Assembly (NCBI GenBank): GCA_934122235.1
Contig: CAKOWE010000010.1
Coordinates: forward strand, 1-43,241
Length of the DNA stretch: 43,241 bases
Source: an uncultured Clostridia bacterium
GTDB taxonomy: Bacteria > Bacillota > Clostridia > TANB77 > CAG-508
Reading direction: 5' to 3'
The first letter of the stretch is position 1, and every line of letters begins with the position of its first letter. Shown here piece by piece: positions 17,565-24,665 of the stretch. The notes beneath the pieces are model-generated. The model was not told where the DNA came from and did no database searches. It saw nothing but the letters and a program-made list of their open reading frames with translations. A program made the translations under genes and the position numbers.

Positions 17565-18557
17565 TTAATTGGAATTTGAATCATTATTCTCATTAAAATT
17601 ATTAGCATATAAATCTGAAAAATTACTATAACTTCTTTGAGAATAATTATTATAACCTGTTTTCTTTTCGATATTTTTTATATCTTTATTTTTTTGCTTC
17701 ATGTCTGCAAGGAATTTTTCGACTGCCTCCGGTGTTTTTAAACCTCTTTCATGCCAATCGGAAAGTATTTTATTGATATAATCAAAATTTGGATTGGTTT
17801 TTGAAGTTGTTTTCTTTAGAGCAATTTCTATTATATTCATATTATATCCAAAGTCTTTTATCCATTTTTCAATATATGCATTTTCAAATTGAGAAAGCTG
17901 TCTATTTAAGCCTAATTTCTTAGAAATAGACTTAGTTATTTTTGCAAAAGCTTCTTGTTCTTCATAGTATTTATTTAAATCTTCATATGTTTTTACACCA
18001 TTTTGAGACCAAGCTTCTGCAACTGCTTGAATGTAATTTCTATGCAAAGCAGAACGGTTAAAGCAATATCTAAATAAAGATACCATAACTTCTTCATCAA
18101 ATGAGTATTTACTAAACCAAAGATCTATATCACCATACCAAGAAGGAGACATTACGCCTTGGAAAAACTCATTATTAATGCTTTCGATAGCTTTTGCTCT
18201 ATATTGATTTTTCTCTGTATTTTTTATTTGATCTGGAGTTTGGGTTACTTTTGGTGTATAAAGTTTGTATAATTCGATTTCTTGCATATTTGCAAATGCA
18301 TAACCAGAGTTTTTTCTAATTAATAAGCCAAGACCTTCCCAATATTTAATAGAATCCTGTATGGATTTTAATGGCAGATTTAACTTTTTTGATAAATCAT
18401 TTATTTTTATTTCTTTTCCATACTTAGAAAGAAAATATAAATATAAAAATACCTTTATTGCATCACTACTTGCTTGAGAATAATACTCTGTAAAAAAAGC
18501 ATCTGGAATACTTGTTGTAGAAAATAATAAAGAATTTTCAAATTGTTCTAATTTCAT
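17565..18557 (-). CDS. dnaD: DnaD domain replication protein
   Basis: Primosomal remodeller that works with DnaA and the helicase loader in Firmicutes. The 330-aa product begins with a winged-helix DDBH1-like domain (about 20-100, VFLYLYFLSKYGKEIKINDL). It contains a C-terminal DDBH2 domain with FENAYIEKWIKDFGYNMNII and the late YINKILSDWHERGLKTPEAV, the hallmark YxxxILxxW motif. The acidic/Asn-rich tail is probably disordered. The ATG has GAGGTGA upstream. It may play the role of DnaD or DnaB; its pairing with dnaI is a helicase-loading module. Confidence 0.92.
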   Translation of the reverse strand: MKLEQFENSLLFSTTSIPDAFFTEYYSQASSDAIKVFLYLYFLSKYGKEIKINDLSKKLNLPLKSIQDSIKYWEGLGLLIRKNSGYAFANMQEIELYKLYTPKVTQTPDQIKNTEKNQYRAKAIESINNEFFQGVMSPSWYGDIDLWFSKYSFDEEVMVSLFRYCFNRSALHRNYIQAVAEAWSQNGVKTYEDLNKYYEEQEAFAKITKSISKKLGLNRQLSQFENAYIEKWIKDFGYNMNIIEIALKKTTSKTNPNFDYINKILSDWHERGLKTPEAVEKFLADMKQKNKDIKNIEKKTGYNNYSQRSYSNFSDLYANNFNENNDSNSN

Positions 18558-18630
18558 AATTTCACCTCATAATTACACCGATTATAACATCTTTTAAAAT
18601 GATTTACAATAAGTATAATGGCTTTAATTT

Positions 18631-18915
18631 TTAAAGTTTATTGAACAAGTAGAGCTTGTAGGAGAAAATAAATTTAAGTAAATAGAAGAGTGTTGAAAAT
18701 ATATTTTCATTATTAATTCCAATTATACTTAATAGTAATATTGGCAGTGTAAATATTATAAATAAAAATGTTTTTATTGTTAAACTTAAAAATAGTAAAT
18801 TAATTAAACAATATACAAAGAAATCCCATAATAAATTAAAAAATAAAGAAGAATAACTTATTATGCCTAGAAATTTGCTATGTATGTTATAATTTCGCGG
18901 AAAAATAAAAATCAT
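18631..18915 (-). CDS. Small membrane protein, PrgI/VirB3-like (putative T4SS component)
   Basis: A 94-aa product beginning MIFIFPRNYNIHSKFLGII, with two strongly hydrophobic segments (about 25-45 and 50-68) and a short amphipathic C-terminus. The N-terminal FPRN plus paired membrane helices resembles the PrgI/VirB3 class of small inner-membrane T4SS proteins, and it directly follows a VirB6-like gene. The start at 18915 is chosen because AAAGGA, 6-8 nt upstream, lies inside the alternative extension from 18930. Similarity is by pattern only. Confidence 0.5.
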   Translation of the reverse strand: MIFIFPRNYNIHSKFLGIISYSSLFFNLLWDFFVYCLINLLFLSLTIKTFLFIIFTLPILLLSIIGINNENIFSTLFYLLKFIFSYKLYLFNKL

Positions 18916-18926
18916 GAAAAATCCTT

Positions 18927-19790
18927 TCATTTAAATAAATTTTTAAAGTTCAAAATATTATAATTTAAATCTGTGGAGATACCTCCCAAAAGTTCTTTAA
19001 TGTATGAATTTGATTTTGTAAGTATAAATACGGTACTAATATATGAAATTTGAGAGAATATATTTGATGTATTTATGTTCAAAGAAAAAAGCAATATTAA
19101 AACAAATATTATAAAAATTTGTACGAATATAAGTGAAAAGAAAGTCCTAAACCATGATTTGAATATCCATGAAGTAGAGGTTGTAACAAGTGAAAGTAAT
19201 GCAAATGGGAATAGCAAAATTAAAATTTTAATAAGGATATAACGTATTGAGTAAGAAAATAGTAAATTTATTAGTCCAAAACTAAAGAAACTTTTTAATA
19301 TTCCATCAAACGAGAAAAAATTGAAATTATTACTATTTTCTATTACATATGATGAACTCGACAATAGTGTATTAAAAGAAATTTCTTTTCCGGTTAATTG
19401 CATTCCGAAGGATTTTAGGATATCTGTTAATATGTCAATTATACTTAAAAATTCAGAACATAAAAACTGTGAAAAGCTGATGCATATAGCAATTATGAGT
19501 GCTTTAGTCAAAAATTGATAAGGTTTTTCAACATAAGAGCCAGAAAATGGAGCCATGTATAATTTAAAACAATAATATATGAAAAAACCTGCTAGTAAGG
19601 CATTTGCTATGATAGAGAGTCCGAAACTAGAGTTAAAAGCTAATGAAAAGAATCTATCATTAACTATAGAACTATTTATAAAAACAGTTTTATCTAGTAG
19701 TGAATATATAGATAAATCTAATGAAGAAAAAAGCATAGAAAATATCTTGTTAATAGTATCAATAATTGTTTGAGTGTAATCAGTTTGCAA
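18927..19790 (-). CDS. VirB6/TrbL-like polytopic membrane protein
   Basis: A 287-aa protein with at least five hydrophobic segments (around residues 55-80, 90-110, 165-190, 190-210 and 225-245). It has the motif TSTSWIFKSWFRTFFSLIFVQ in the central helices, which resembles the conserved Trp-containing core of VirB6/TrbL channel proteins. The start is TTG with GGAGTTGAT about 5 nt before it. It sits between a VirB2-like pilin gene (19 nt upstream) and a PrgI-like gene, as expected for an inner-membrane T4SS complex. No enzymatic motif is seen. Confidence 0.7.
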   Translation of the reverse strand: MQTDYTQTIIDTINKIFSMLFSSLDLSIYSLLDKTVFINSSIVNDRFFSLAFNSSFGLSIIANALLAGFFIYYCFKLYMAPFSGSYVEKPYQFLTKALIIAICISFSQFLCSEFLSIIDILTDILKSFGMQLTGKEISFNTLLSSSSYVIENSNNFNFFSFDGILKSFFSFGLINLLFSYSIRYILIKILILLFPFALLSLVTTSTSWIFKSWFRTFFSLIFVQIFIIFVLILLFSLNINTSNIFSQISYISTVFILTKSNSYIKELLGGISTDLNYNILNFKNLFK

Positions 19791-19808
19791 TTTATCAACT
19801 CCAATCTG

Positions 19809-20126
19809 CTATATCAAACTTTTTATTGCTGATAAAATTAAATCAATTGCTAAAATAAATGCATAAGAGAATAACGAACTCCTAATAATTTTTTTTCCTG
19901 TTCGTATTCTTTCTTCATCACCAAAACTGAATTTTTTCATAAATATTCCAGTTCCAACAGCCACAGCTGCTGCTGGTGTGGCAAGTTTTATTAGCCAATT
20001 TTCAATTTTTTGAAATGCGGAATCCAGTTTTGATATAAGTTTTGGATCGGCTGCAAAAACATTGTTATAATAAAAAATTAATATAATTAAAATGATAAAA
20101 AAAGTAAATAAAATTTTTTTGAACAT
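19809..20126 (-). CDS. VirB2/TrbC-like pilin-type protein
   Basis: A 105-aa product with a classic signal peptide (MFKKILFTFFIILIILIFYY ... VFAAD, cleavage likely after about residue 25). A membrane segment rich in small residues follows (LATPAAAVAVGTGIFMKKF), then a charged loop (GDEERIRTGKKIIR) and a final hydrophobic helix. That order is typical of VirB2/TrbC pilins and of homologous small T4SS proteins in Gram-positive bacteria. AAGGAGG precedes the ATG. It is 14 nt downstream of the coupling ATPase and 18 nt before the VirB6-like gene. Confidence 0.75.
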   Translation of the reverse strand: MFKKILFTFFIILIILIFYYNNVFAADPKLISKLDSAFQKIENWLIKLATPAAAVAVGTGIFMKKFSFGDEERIRTGKKIIRSSLFSYAFILAIDLILSAIKSLI

Positions 20127-20140
20127 AATGCCTCCTTAAA

Positions 20141-21812
20141 TTATTTGAAATATGGTAACATCTTTAGTTTAGTTGGTGGAAGGATTTTTTTGCCATCAGA
20201 TATAAATGACAGACATTCGAATGTGTTTAGATTTTGAGAAAAGAAATTGGTATCGAATTCATAATCGTGTTGTGTATAAGTATTTATACTTTCTGAAATA
20301 TTGGAATTTTTTGATTGTAATGAACGCATGATAAAGTTGTAAGATGTCTCCTTTGCACTTTCTGATATGGTTTTTGAAGTTTTTTCTACATCGATTTTTC
20401 CGTAGTTGTTTTTGGGCATCTTCAATGGTGAACATGTCGTCAGATCTAAACCATAATTTATTTACTAGGTTCTGTACAATTACTTCGACAGAATACTTGT
20501 TATTCAATGCATTCAAAAGTGATGTGTAACTTTGAGTGGAAACAATATTTATACATTTTGATTCCCTACTTTGTGAGAAAAAATTAGCATCTGTAGCTGA
20601 TACATATTCGCTGTATTCATCCGAAATAAACGCTACTGGATGAATGTTTGTGTTGTTTGTTGCGAGCCTACGGAGTACTTCGGTTTGAAAATCTAGTTTT
20701 AGATATGTAGCAATAATTTTAGAAAGATTTTTATACTCATTTATGTTCATATTTAAAATTACAATTTTGCCTGATTCTATAATACTTTGAAAACCTGGAA
20801 AATTATTTTTAGATTTTTCAGGACAGAATGTTTTTAAAACATCAGAATCTGATACAAAACATGAAGTTATTCTTGTTATTTCAGATTTTAAAATATTAAA
20901 TGTTCTAGAGTCTAAAGAATAAAATTCTTTTTCAAAGAAGTTAAGTGCAGATAATAAATCATAACTCTGATCGGGATTAAATTTGTGTTTTAAAAATTTA
21001 TTTCTAAGTGTGTTTACTTTTTCAGAATAATAATCATGATTTGTAATTAAATTATGAATTTCCTTAAAAGTTACATATCCATTGTTATATAGTCTACATA
21101 GCTTTATTGCTTCGGCCAGAACGGTTTCAGATTTATCTATCCAGTAGGATTCGGTGTTATTTGGAGAAAATAATAGTAATATTGTTTTCAATCTATTTGC
21201 TAAAACAGTTGGTTTTAAAGCAGTATTATCAAGTGGATTATATTTAAATTCTCCAGATATTTGAATTGGTATTATATCTTTTTCACGATTATAGAGTTTT
21301 GCATAATTTTCAACCTGGTAAATATAATTTCCTTTTACATCAAGTATTAGCATTCCTAGCTTTTCATGTAGGTTAGATGATTTATAAGCTATTAATTGCC
21401 TTGTAATAGGATACATTGCGCTACTTGTTTTACCAGAGCCGATTGCTCCTGTTATTAACATATTTTGATATAATCCTTTTTCAGAAATACTTACTATTTC
21501 GTTTGAAGATAAATCTTGCCCCAAATCTATGTGTAAGCTATTATCATGCAATGTCTTCTTTTTTATTTTTCTACTTTTTTTATTTGGTAATAAATTATAT
21601 AAAATGATTACTTTAGCTAAAAAAGTAAATAATATATATAAATATTTTAGATTAAACCAAATAGTGGGAATATCGCGAGAAAGATTTACAATTTTAAAAC
21701 CAAGATTTATAACTATAGAATTAATTGTGAGTATATCATAGAAAAATGAAATTTCAAAATATGAAAACAGTAAAGATAATATAAATGTAAAAATAAATTT
21801 TAAAATATAAAT
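20141..21812 (-). pseudogene. VirD4/TraG-like coupling ATPase, frameshifted and without a canonical start
   Basis: Type IV coupling protein-like ATPase. Walker A is LITGAIGSGKTSSAMYPITR, with ILDVKGNYIYQV and ISDEYSEYV as Walker B-like region. The main frame runs from 21551 to 20259. At about 20410-20425, within or next to CCCAAAAACAAC, the conserved sequence switches to another frame. That frame carries GKIDVEKTSKTISESAKETS to the natural end at 20141, so one base is extra in the A5 run or a +1 shift is programmed. Upstream, the main frame stays open to 21815 and encodes two membrane helices expected of VirD4, but no ATG/GTG/TTG precedes them. ATT at 21812 lies 10 nt after AGAGG. It is either decayed, recoded or a sequence error. 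Confidence 0.7.
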
Positions 21813-21815
21813 TTT

Positions 21816-21971
21816 TTAATCGCCTCTTTTCTGATTGTTTTTTATTTTTAGAATAGAACCTTGCTTTGAATTGAAAAAATAAAGAGCAAAACAAGAATAA
21901 ATGTAATAAAGTACAATAAACGCGTTAAATATAAGCAATACAAAGAAAATATAAATTTTTAAGAAAATCAC
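21816..21971 (-). CDS. Putative small membrane protein upstream of the coupling ATPase
   Basis: An open frame of 51 codons with one strongly hydrophobic segment (IYIFFVLLIFNAFIVLYYIY) and a basic tail (KIKNNQKRGD). AAGGATGTGAT, a near-perfect Shine-Dalgarno, lies at its head but overlaps the only GTG. The codon at the expected spacing is TTA or ATT, so the true start is unclear. Its TAA stop is in the same frame as the coupling ATPase that follows. Similar tiny membrane proteins are common in T4SS operons, but I cannot identify this one. Confidence 0.4.
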   Translation of the reverse strand: MIFLKIYIFFVLLIFNAFIVLYYIYSCFALYFFNSKQGSILKIKNNQKRGD

Positions 21972-22011
21972 ATCCTTCCAATTTTTACCATAATACTATA
22001 AAATTTTGGAT

Positions 22012-22040
22012 TTGTCTATACTTTTGAATAAAAATATGAT
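22012..22040 (+). promoter_or_regulatory. Promoter of the DUF1858 gene
   Basis: TTGTCT (22012-22017), a 17-nt spacer and TATGAT (22035-22040), about 45 bp upstream of the start codon. Confidence 0.65.
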
Positions 22041-22084
22041 AAAATATTAAAATAATTAAGAGAATATTTTTTAGGAGGAAAATC

Positions 22085-22279
22085 ATGAAAATAGAAAAAA
22101 ACACAAAAATAGGAGAAATTGTAGAAAAAGCACCAGAAAAGGTTGATATATTATTAAGTGTTGGTATGCATTGCCTTGGATGCCCTGCATCTCAAGCTGA
22201 AACTTTAGAGGAAGCATGTATGGTTCATGGTATTGATGTAGAAGAAGTTTTAGAAAAATTAAATGCTGAAAATGCATAA
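22085..22279 (+). CDS. DUF1858 domain protein (redox-disulfide type)
   Basis: A 64-aa single-domain protein with MHCLGCPASQAETLEEACMV, the CxxC-containing signature of DUF1858 (also known as the hybrid-cluster-protein-associated redox disulfide domain). The family is a small helical fold, probably cytoplasmic and possibly involved in thiol redox or metal chemistry; its role is not established. AGGAGG precedes the ATG and a promoter is present upstream, so it is a stand-alone gene. No hybrid cluster protein gene is adjacent. Confidence 0.88.
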   Translation: MKIEKNTKIGEIVEKAPEKVDILLSVGMHCLGCPASQAETLEEACMVHGIDVEEVLEKLNAENA

Positions 22280-22322
22280 AAATAAAAAAATTAAAAATTT
22301 TGAAAAAAAATAAATAAAACCG

Positions 22323-22351
22323 TTGACAAAACAAATAAAATAGTGTAGAAT
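22323..22351 (+). promoter_or_regulatory. Promoter of the tRNA Lys-Glu-Thr operon
   Basis: TTGACA (22323-22328), a 17-nt spacer and TAGAAT (22346-22351), 26 bp before tRNA-Lys. Confidence 0.85.
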
Positions 22352-22377
22352 AATATCTGCGTTGACCAAAGGAATTT

Positions 22378-22453
22378 GGGTCATTAGCTCAGGTGGTAGA
22401 GCACTTGACTTTTAATCAAGTTGTCCGCGGTTCGAGTCCGCGATGGCTCACCA
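22378..22453 (+). tRNA. tRNA-Lys (anticodon UUU)
   Basis: A 76-nt tRNA with acceptor GGGTCAT against ATGGCTC, anticodon stem TTGA/TCAA around CTTTTAA, GGTTCGAGTCC in the T arm, discriminator A and an encoded CCA. Confidence 0.96.
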
Positions 22454-22499
22454 AGCTCTAGGGTTTTGAAATATAAATCCTAGAGGTCAACTATAATAT

Positions 22500-22574
22500 G
22501 GCCCCGTGGTCAAGAGGTTAAGACATCGCCCTTTCACGGCGGAGACATGGGTTCAATTCCCGTCGGGGTCACCA
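22500..22574 (+). tRNA. tRNA-Glu (anticodon UUC)
   Basis: A 75-nt tRNA with acceptor GGCCCCG against CGGGGTC, anticodon loop CTTTCAC, GGTTCAATTCC in the T arm and an encoded CCA. Confidence 0.96.
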
Positions 22575-22586
22575 ACAATTTAATAT

Positions 22587-22893
22587 GCCACTTTAGCTCA
22601 GCTGGTAGAGCAACTGACTTGTGGGATAGATAAAACGGAAGTTTTATTTTGAACTATCTTGCACCTTTACGTGGAAACATGTAAAGTGGACACCGCTAAT
22701 TCGGGGAATGCTTTAAAATGTTAATCCCGAGCTAGAAAAAGAAATTTTTCGAGTGTAGAGACTTTATACGGTGTACCTAAAGCAAAAGCTATGGTAAAGA
22801 GAAAGTCCAGACTACAAACATATTTATATGGTAATGAAAATTATAGTAGTATGAATCAGTAGGTCATCTGTTCGAATCAGATAAGTGGCTCCA
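22587..22893 (+). tRNA. tRNA-Thr (anticodon UGU), interrupted by a group I intron
   Basis: The exons are 22587-22622 (36 nt) and 22854-22893 (40 nt). Joined, they give a normal 76-nt tRNA: acceptor GCCACTT against AAGTGGC, D arm TAGCTCAGCTGGTAGAGCAA, and anticodon stem ACTGA/TCAGT around the 7-nt loop CTTGTAA. The T arm TCTGTTCGAATCAGA and an encoded TCCA complete it. The intron falls between anticodon base U36 and A37. Without splicing the anticodon loop would be destroyed, so the intron must be active if this is the only tRNA-Thr(UGU). It is the third gene of the Lys-Glu-Thr operon. Confidence 0.92.
22623..22853 (+). ncRNA. Group I self-splicing intron in the tRNA-Thr anticodon loop
   Basis: A 231-nt insertion preceded by U (22622) and ending in G (22853), the group I rule. 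Pairings: P2-like 22662-22670 with 22681-22688; P3 ACACCG (22690-22695) with CGGTGT (22769-22774); P4 TCGGG (22701-22705) with CCCGA (22726-22730); a P6-like hairpin at 22732-22752. P7 is GACTTT (22760-22765) with AAAGTC (22802-22807), P8 TACC with GGTA (22774-22777, 22793-22796), and P9 ACTAC (22811-22815) with GTAGT (22846-22850). The Q-like AATCCCGAGC and R-like GTAGAGACT plus AAAGAGAAAGTCC resemble the cyanobacterial tRNA-Leu intron (IC3 type). P1 is weak: GGAAGT (22637-22642) matches exon ACTTGT with one G-G mismatch. No internal reading frame. Confidence 0.9.
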
Positions 22894-22900
22894 TATTTAA

Positions 22901-22931
22901 AACTAGGTAATCTACGCCTAGTTATTTTTTT
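22901..22931 (+). terminator. Terminator of the tRNA operon
   Basis: AACTAGG (22901-22907) pairs with CCTAGTT (22917-22923), followed by seven T. It separates the split tRNA-Thr from the HNH gene. Confidence 0.85.
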
Positions 22932-22948
22932 ACTTTAGGAGGTTTAAA

Positions 22949-23335
22949 ATGAATTATTGTTTTAATTGTGGAAAACCAACTAGAAATAAATTTTGTAGTA
23001 TAATATGTCAAAAAGATTATGAGTATAAAAAATACATACAAGAATGGAAGGCAGGAAATGTAAGTGGATTAAGGGGAGAATACCAAATATCTATGCATAT
23101 AAAAACTTATCTATTTAAGAAATATAACAATAAATGTGGAAGATGTGGATGGGGAGAGATGAATGTATATACTCAAAATATTCCTCTTGAAGTAGAACAT
23201 ATTGATGGAAATTATATGAATAATAAAGAAGAAAATCTTATTTTATTGTGTCCGAATTGTCATTCGCTAACACAAACGTATAAAGGTGCAAATAGAAATC
23301 ATGGGAGACAAGGAAGAAATAAATATACAAAGTAA
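22949..23335 (+). CDS. HNH endonuclease family protein next to the intron-bearing tRNA
   Basis: A 128-aa protein. The N-terminal zinc-finger-like cluster is C4, C7, C16, C20 (CFNCGKPTRNKFCSIIC). The C-terminal HNH domain has C63/C66 and C101/C104 as a second zinc site, and catalytic-type residues H84 (EHIDGN), N96 and H105 (LLCPNCHS). It resembles small phage or free-standing homing HNH enzymes. TAGGAGG lies 6-7 nt before the ATG. It lies 55 nt downstream of the group I-intron tRNA-Thr, on the same strand, after a terminator. A role as the homing partner of that intron is inference; it could equally be an unrelated selfish or defence nuclease. Confidence 0.88.
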   Translation: MNYCFNCGKPTRNKFCSIICQKDYEYKKYIQEWKAGNVSGLRGEYQISMHIKTYLFKKYNNKCGRCGWGEMNVYTQNIPLEVEHIDGNYMNNKEENLILLCPNCHSLTQTYKGANRNHGRQGRNKYTK

Positions 23336-23348
23336 GGAGAAAAATAAT

Positions 23349-24077
23349 ATGAATAAAGTAATTATTGTTACAGGAGGTTCTCGAGGCATAGGAGCAAGTA
23401 CAGTTAAGCTCCTTGCGAAAGATGACAACAAAATAATTTTAAATTATAATAAATCAGAAGAAGCTGCAAAAAAAATCCAAAAAGAATTAGAAAACGAGAA
23501 TATTAAAATAGATATAATTAAAGCTGATGTTTCAAAAAAGGCTGATGTGTTAGCAATGATTTCATATGTTATTGAAAAATACCATAGAATTGATGTACTA
23601 ATTAATAATGCTGGAATATCACAAGAGAGGTTATTTACTGATATAAATGATGAAGAATGGAATGAGATAATTGATGTGAACCTGAATTCGGTGTATTATT
23701 GTACAAAAGCAGTTATTCCTTATATGATACAAAAGAAGTGTGGCTGTATAATTAATATTTCATCTATATGGGGAGTAACAGGAGGATCTTGTGAGGTTGG
23801 TTATTCTACATCTAAAGCAGCTATAATTGGTCTTTCTAAAGCGTTAGCAAAAGAAATGGGGCCATCTAATATTAGAATTAATTGCATAGCTCCAGGAATA
23901 ATTGATACAGATATGAATAAAAATTTAAATAAAAACGACATAGAAAATATTAAAGAGGAAATTCCACTAAACAGGATAGGATTAACAGAAGATATTGCAA
24001 AATGTGCGAAATGGTTAATTGAAGATAATTATACAACTGGACAGGTTATAAATATTAATGGTGGCTGGTATATTTAA
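23349..24077 (+). CDS. SDR-family oxidoreductase, FabG-like
   Basis: A 242-aa short-chain dehydrogenase/reductase, probably NADPH-dependent 3-oxoacyl-ACP reductase or a related ketoreductase. Rossmann motif VTGGSRGIGASTVKLL is at the N-terminus, with NNAGISQERL and the catalytic Ser in IINISSIWG. The YSTSKAA motif gives the catalytic Tyr/Lys, and IAPGIIDTDM and INGGWYI lie toward the end. AAGGAG precedes the ATG at 23349; the frame is open further upstream but that part overlaps the HNH gene. No fatty-acid genes are nearby, so the substrate is uncertain. Confidence 0.85.
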   Translation: MNKVIIVTGGSRGIGASTVKLLAKDDNKIILNYNKSEEAAKKIQKELENENIKIDIIKADVSKKADVLAMISYVIEKYHRIDVLINNAGISQERLFTDINDEEWNEIIDVNLNSVYYCTKAVIPYMIQKKCGCIINISSIWGVTGGSCEVGYSTSKAAIIGLSKALAKEMGPSNIRINCIAPGIIDTDMNKNLNKNDIENIKEEIPLNRIGLTEDIAKCAKWLIEDNYTTGQVININGGWYI

Positions 24078-24130
24078 AAAAAGAGACTGTAAAAAAATTA
24101 AAATCGTATTAATAAAGCATATTTAAATTA

Positions 24131-24174
24131 AAAAATGAGATTTGAGCCAAAAATTTAACTCAAATCTCATTTTT
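24131..24174. terminator. Bidirectional terminator between SDR and CBM genes
   Basis: A perfect 16-bp stem, 24131-24146 with 24159-24174, has T runs on either strand. It lies inside a longer nested inverted repeat whose outer arms are CTGTAAAAAA (24087-24096) and TTTTTTACAG (24184-24193). Confidence 0.85.
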
Positions 24175-24200
24175 CTGTATGACTTTTTTACAGCCCATTT

Positions 24201-24665
24201 TTAGTTTTCTGATTGTCTTTTTTTATAATTTCCCGATATTAATTTTGGAAAATAATGAATCATCTTATATATTGCAAGTCTTATTTTTTTACTCCAAATA
24301 TAAGATTTTCTAAGTCTTCTTGGTGCATCTAATTCAGAAGTAAATTCTTGAGGGACAAGAGCTACTTCTACCTTTTCTATTTTGAATGTATAATTTTGAC
24401 CATTATTGTTATCCCATTCGTTATTTGAATTTCTAAAACATAAGTTTAATGAATCACTACTCATTAATTCTATTTCAGCTTGATATCCTAATTCTGATTT
24501 AGTCATTTCTACATCTGAAATATTATCCCAATTTATTCCATAGCCATAATGAAGGTAAACACTTCCACTATTTTCTTCAAATAATTTTCCAGTGTAAGAA
24601 ATTTTTACCTTTGAGTTTTCAACTAATTTATCTGTATTAAAAAATATATTTTTAACTAATTCCAT
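24201..24665 (-). CDS. Orphan carbohydrate-binding-module protein (CBM25/53-like)
   Basis: A 154-aa product with one beta-rich domain carrying VYLHYGYGINWDNISDVEM, LNLCFRNSNNEWDNNNGQNY and a Trp/Asp/Asn-rich loop. This pattern is typical of starch- or glycogen-binding CBM25/26/53 modules. There is no signal peptide, membrane segment or catalytic domain, so it may be cytoplasmic and bind storage glucan; that is inference. A basic tail (APRRLRKSYIWSKKIRLAIY) follows the module. GGAGATAATAG precedes the ATG. No glycan genes are adjacent in the window. Confidence 0.65.
   Translation of the reverse strand: MELVKNIFFNTDKLVENSKVKISYTGKLFEENSGSVYLHYGYGINWDNISDVEMTKSELGYQAEIELMSSDSLNLCFRNSNNEWDNNNGQNYTFKIEKVEVALVPQEFTSELDAPRRLRKSYIWSKKIRLAIYKMIHYFPKLISGNYKKRQSEN

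Noticed and set aside
21529..21741. 70-codon plus-strand frame
   Set aside because: It is antisense to the N-terminal membrane part of the coupling ATPase and has no ribosome site.
23286..23348. Upstream extension of the SDR gene
   Set aside because: It overlaps the HNH gene and has no ribosome site. AAGGAG precedes the ATG at 23349, which also matches the normal SDR N-terminus.
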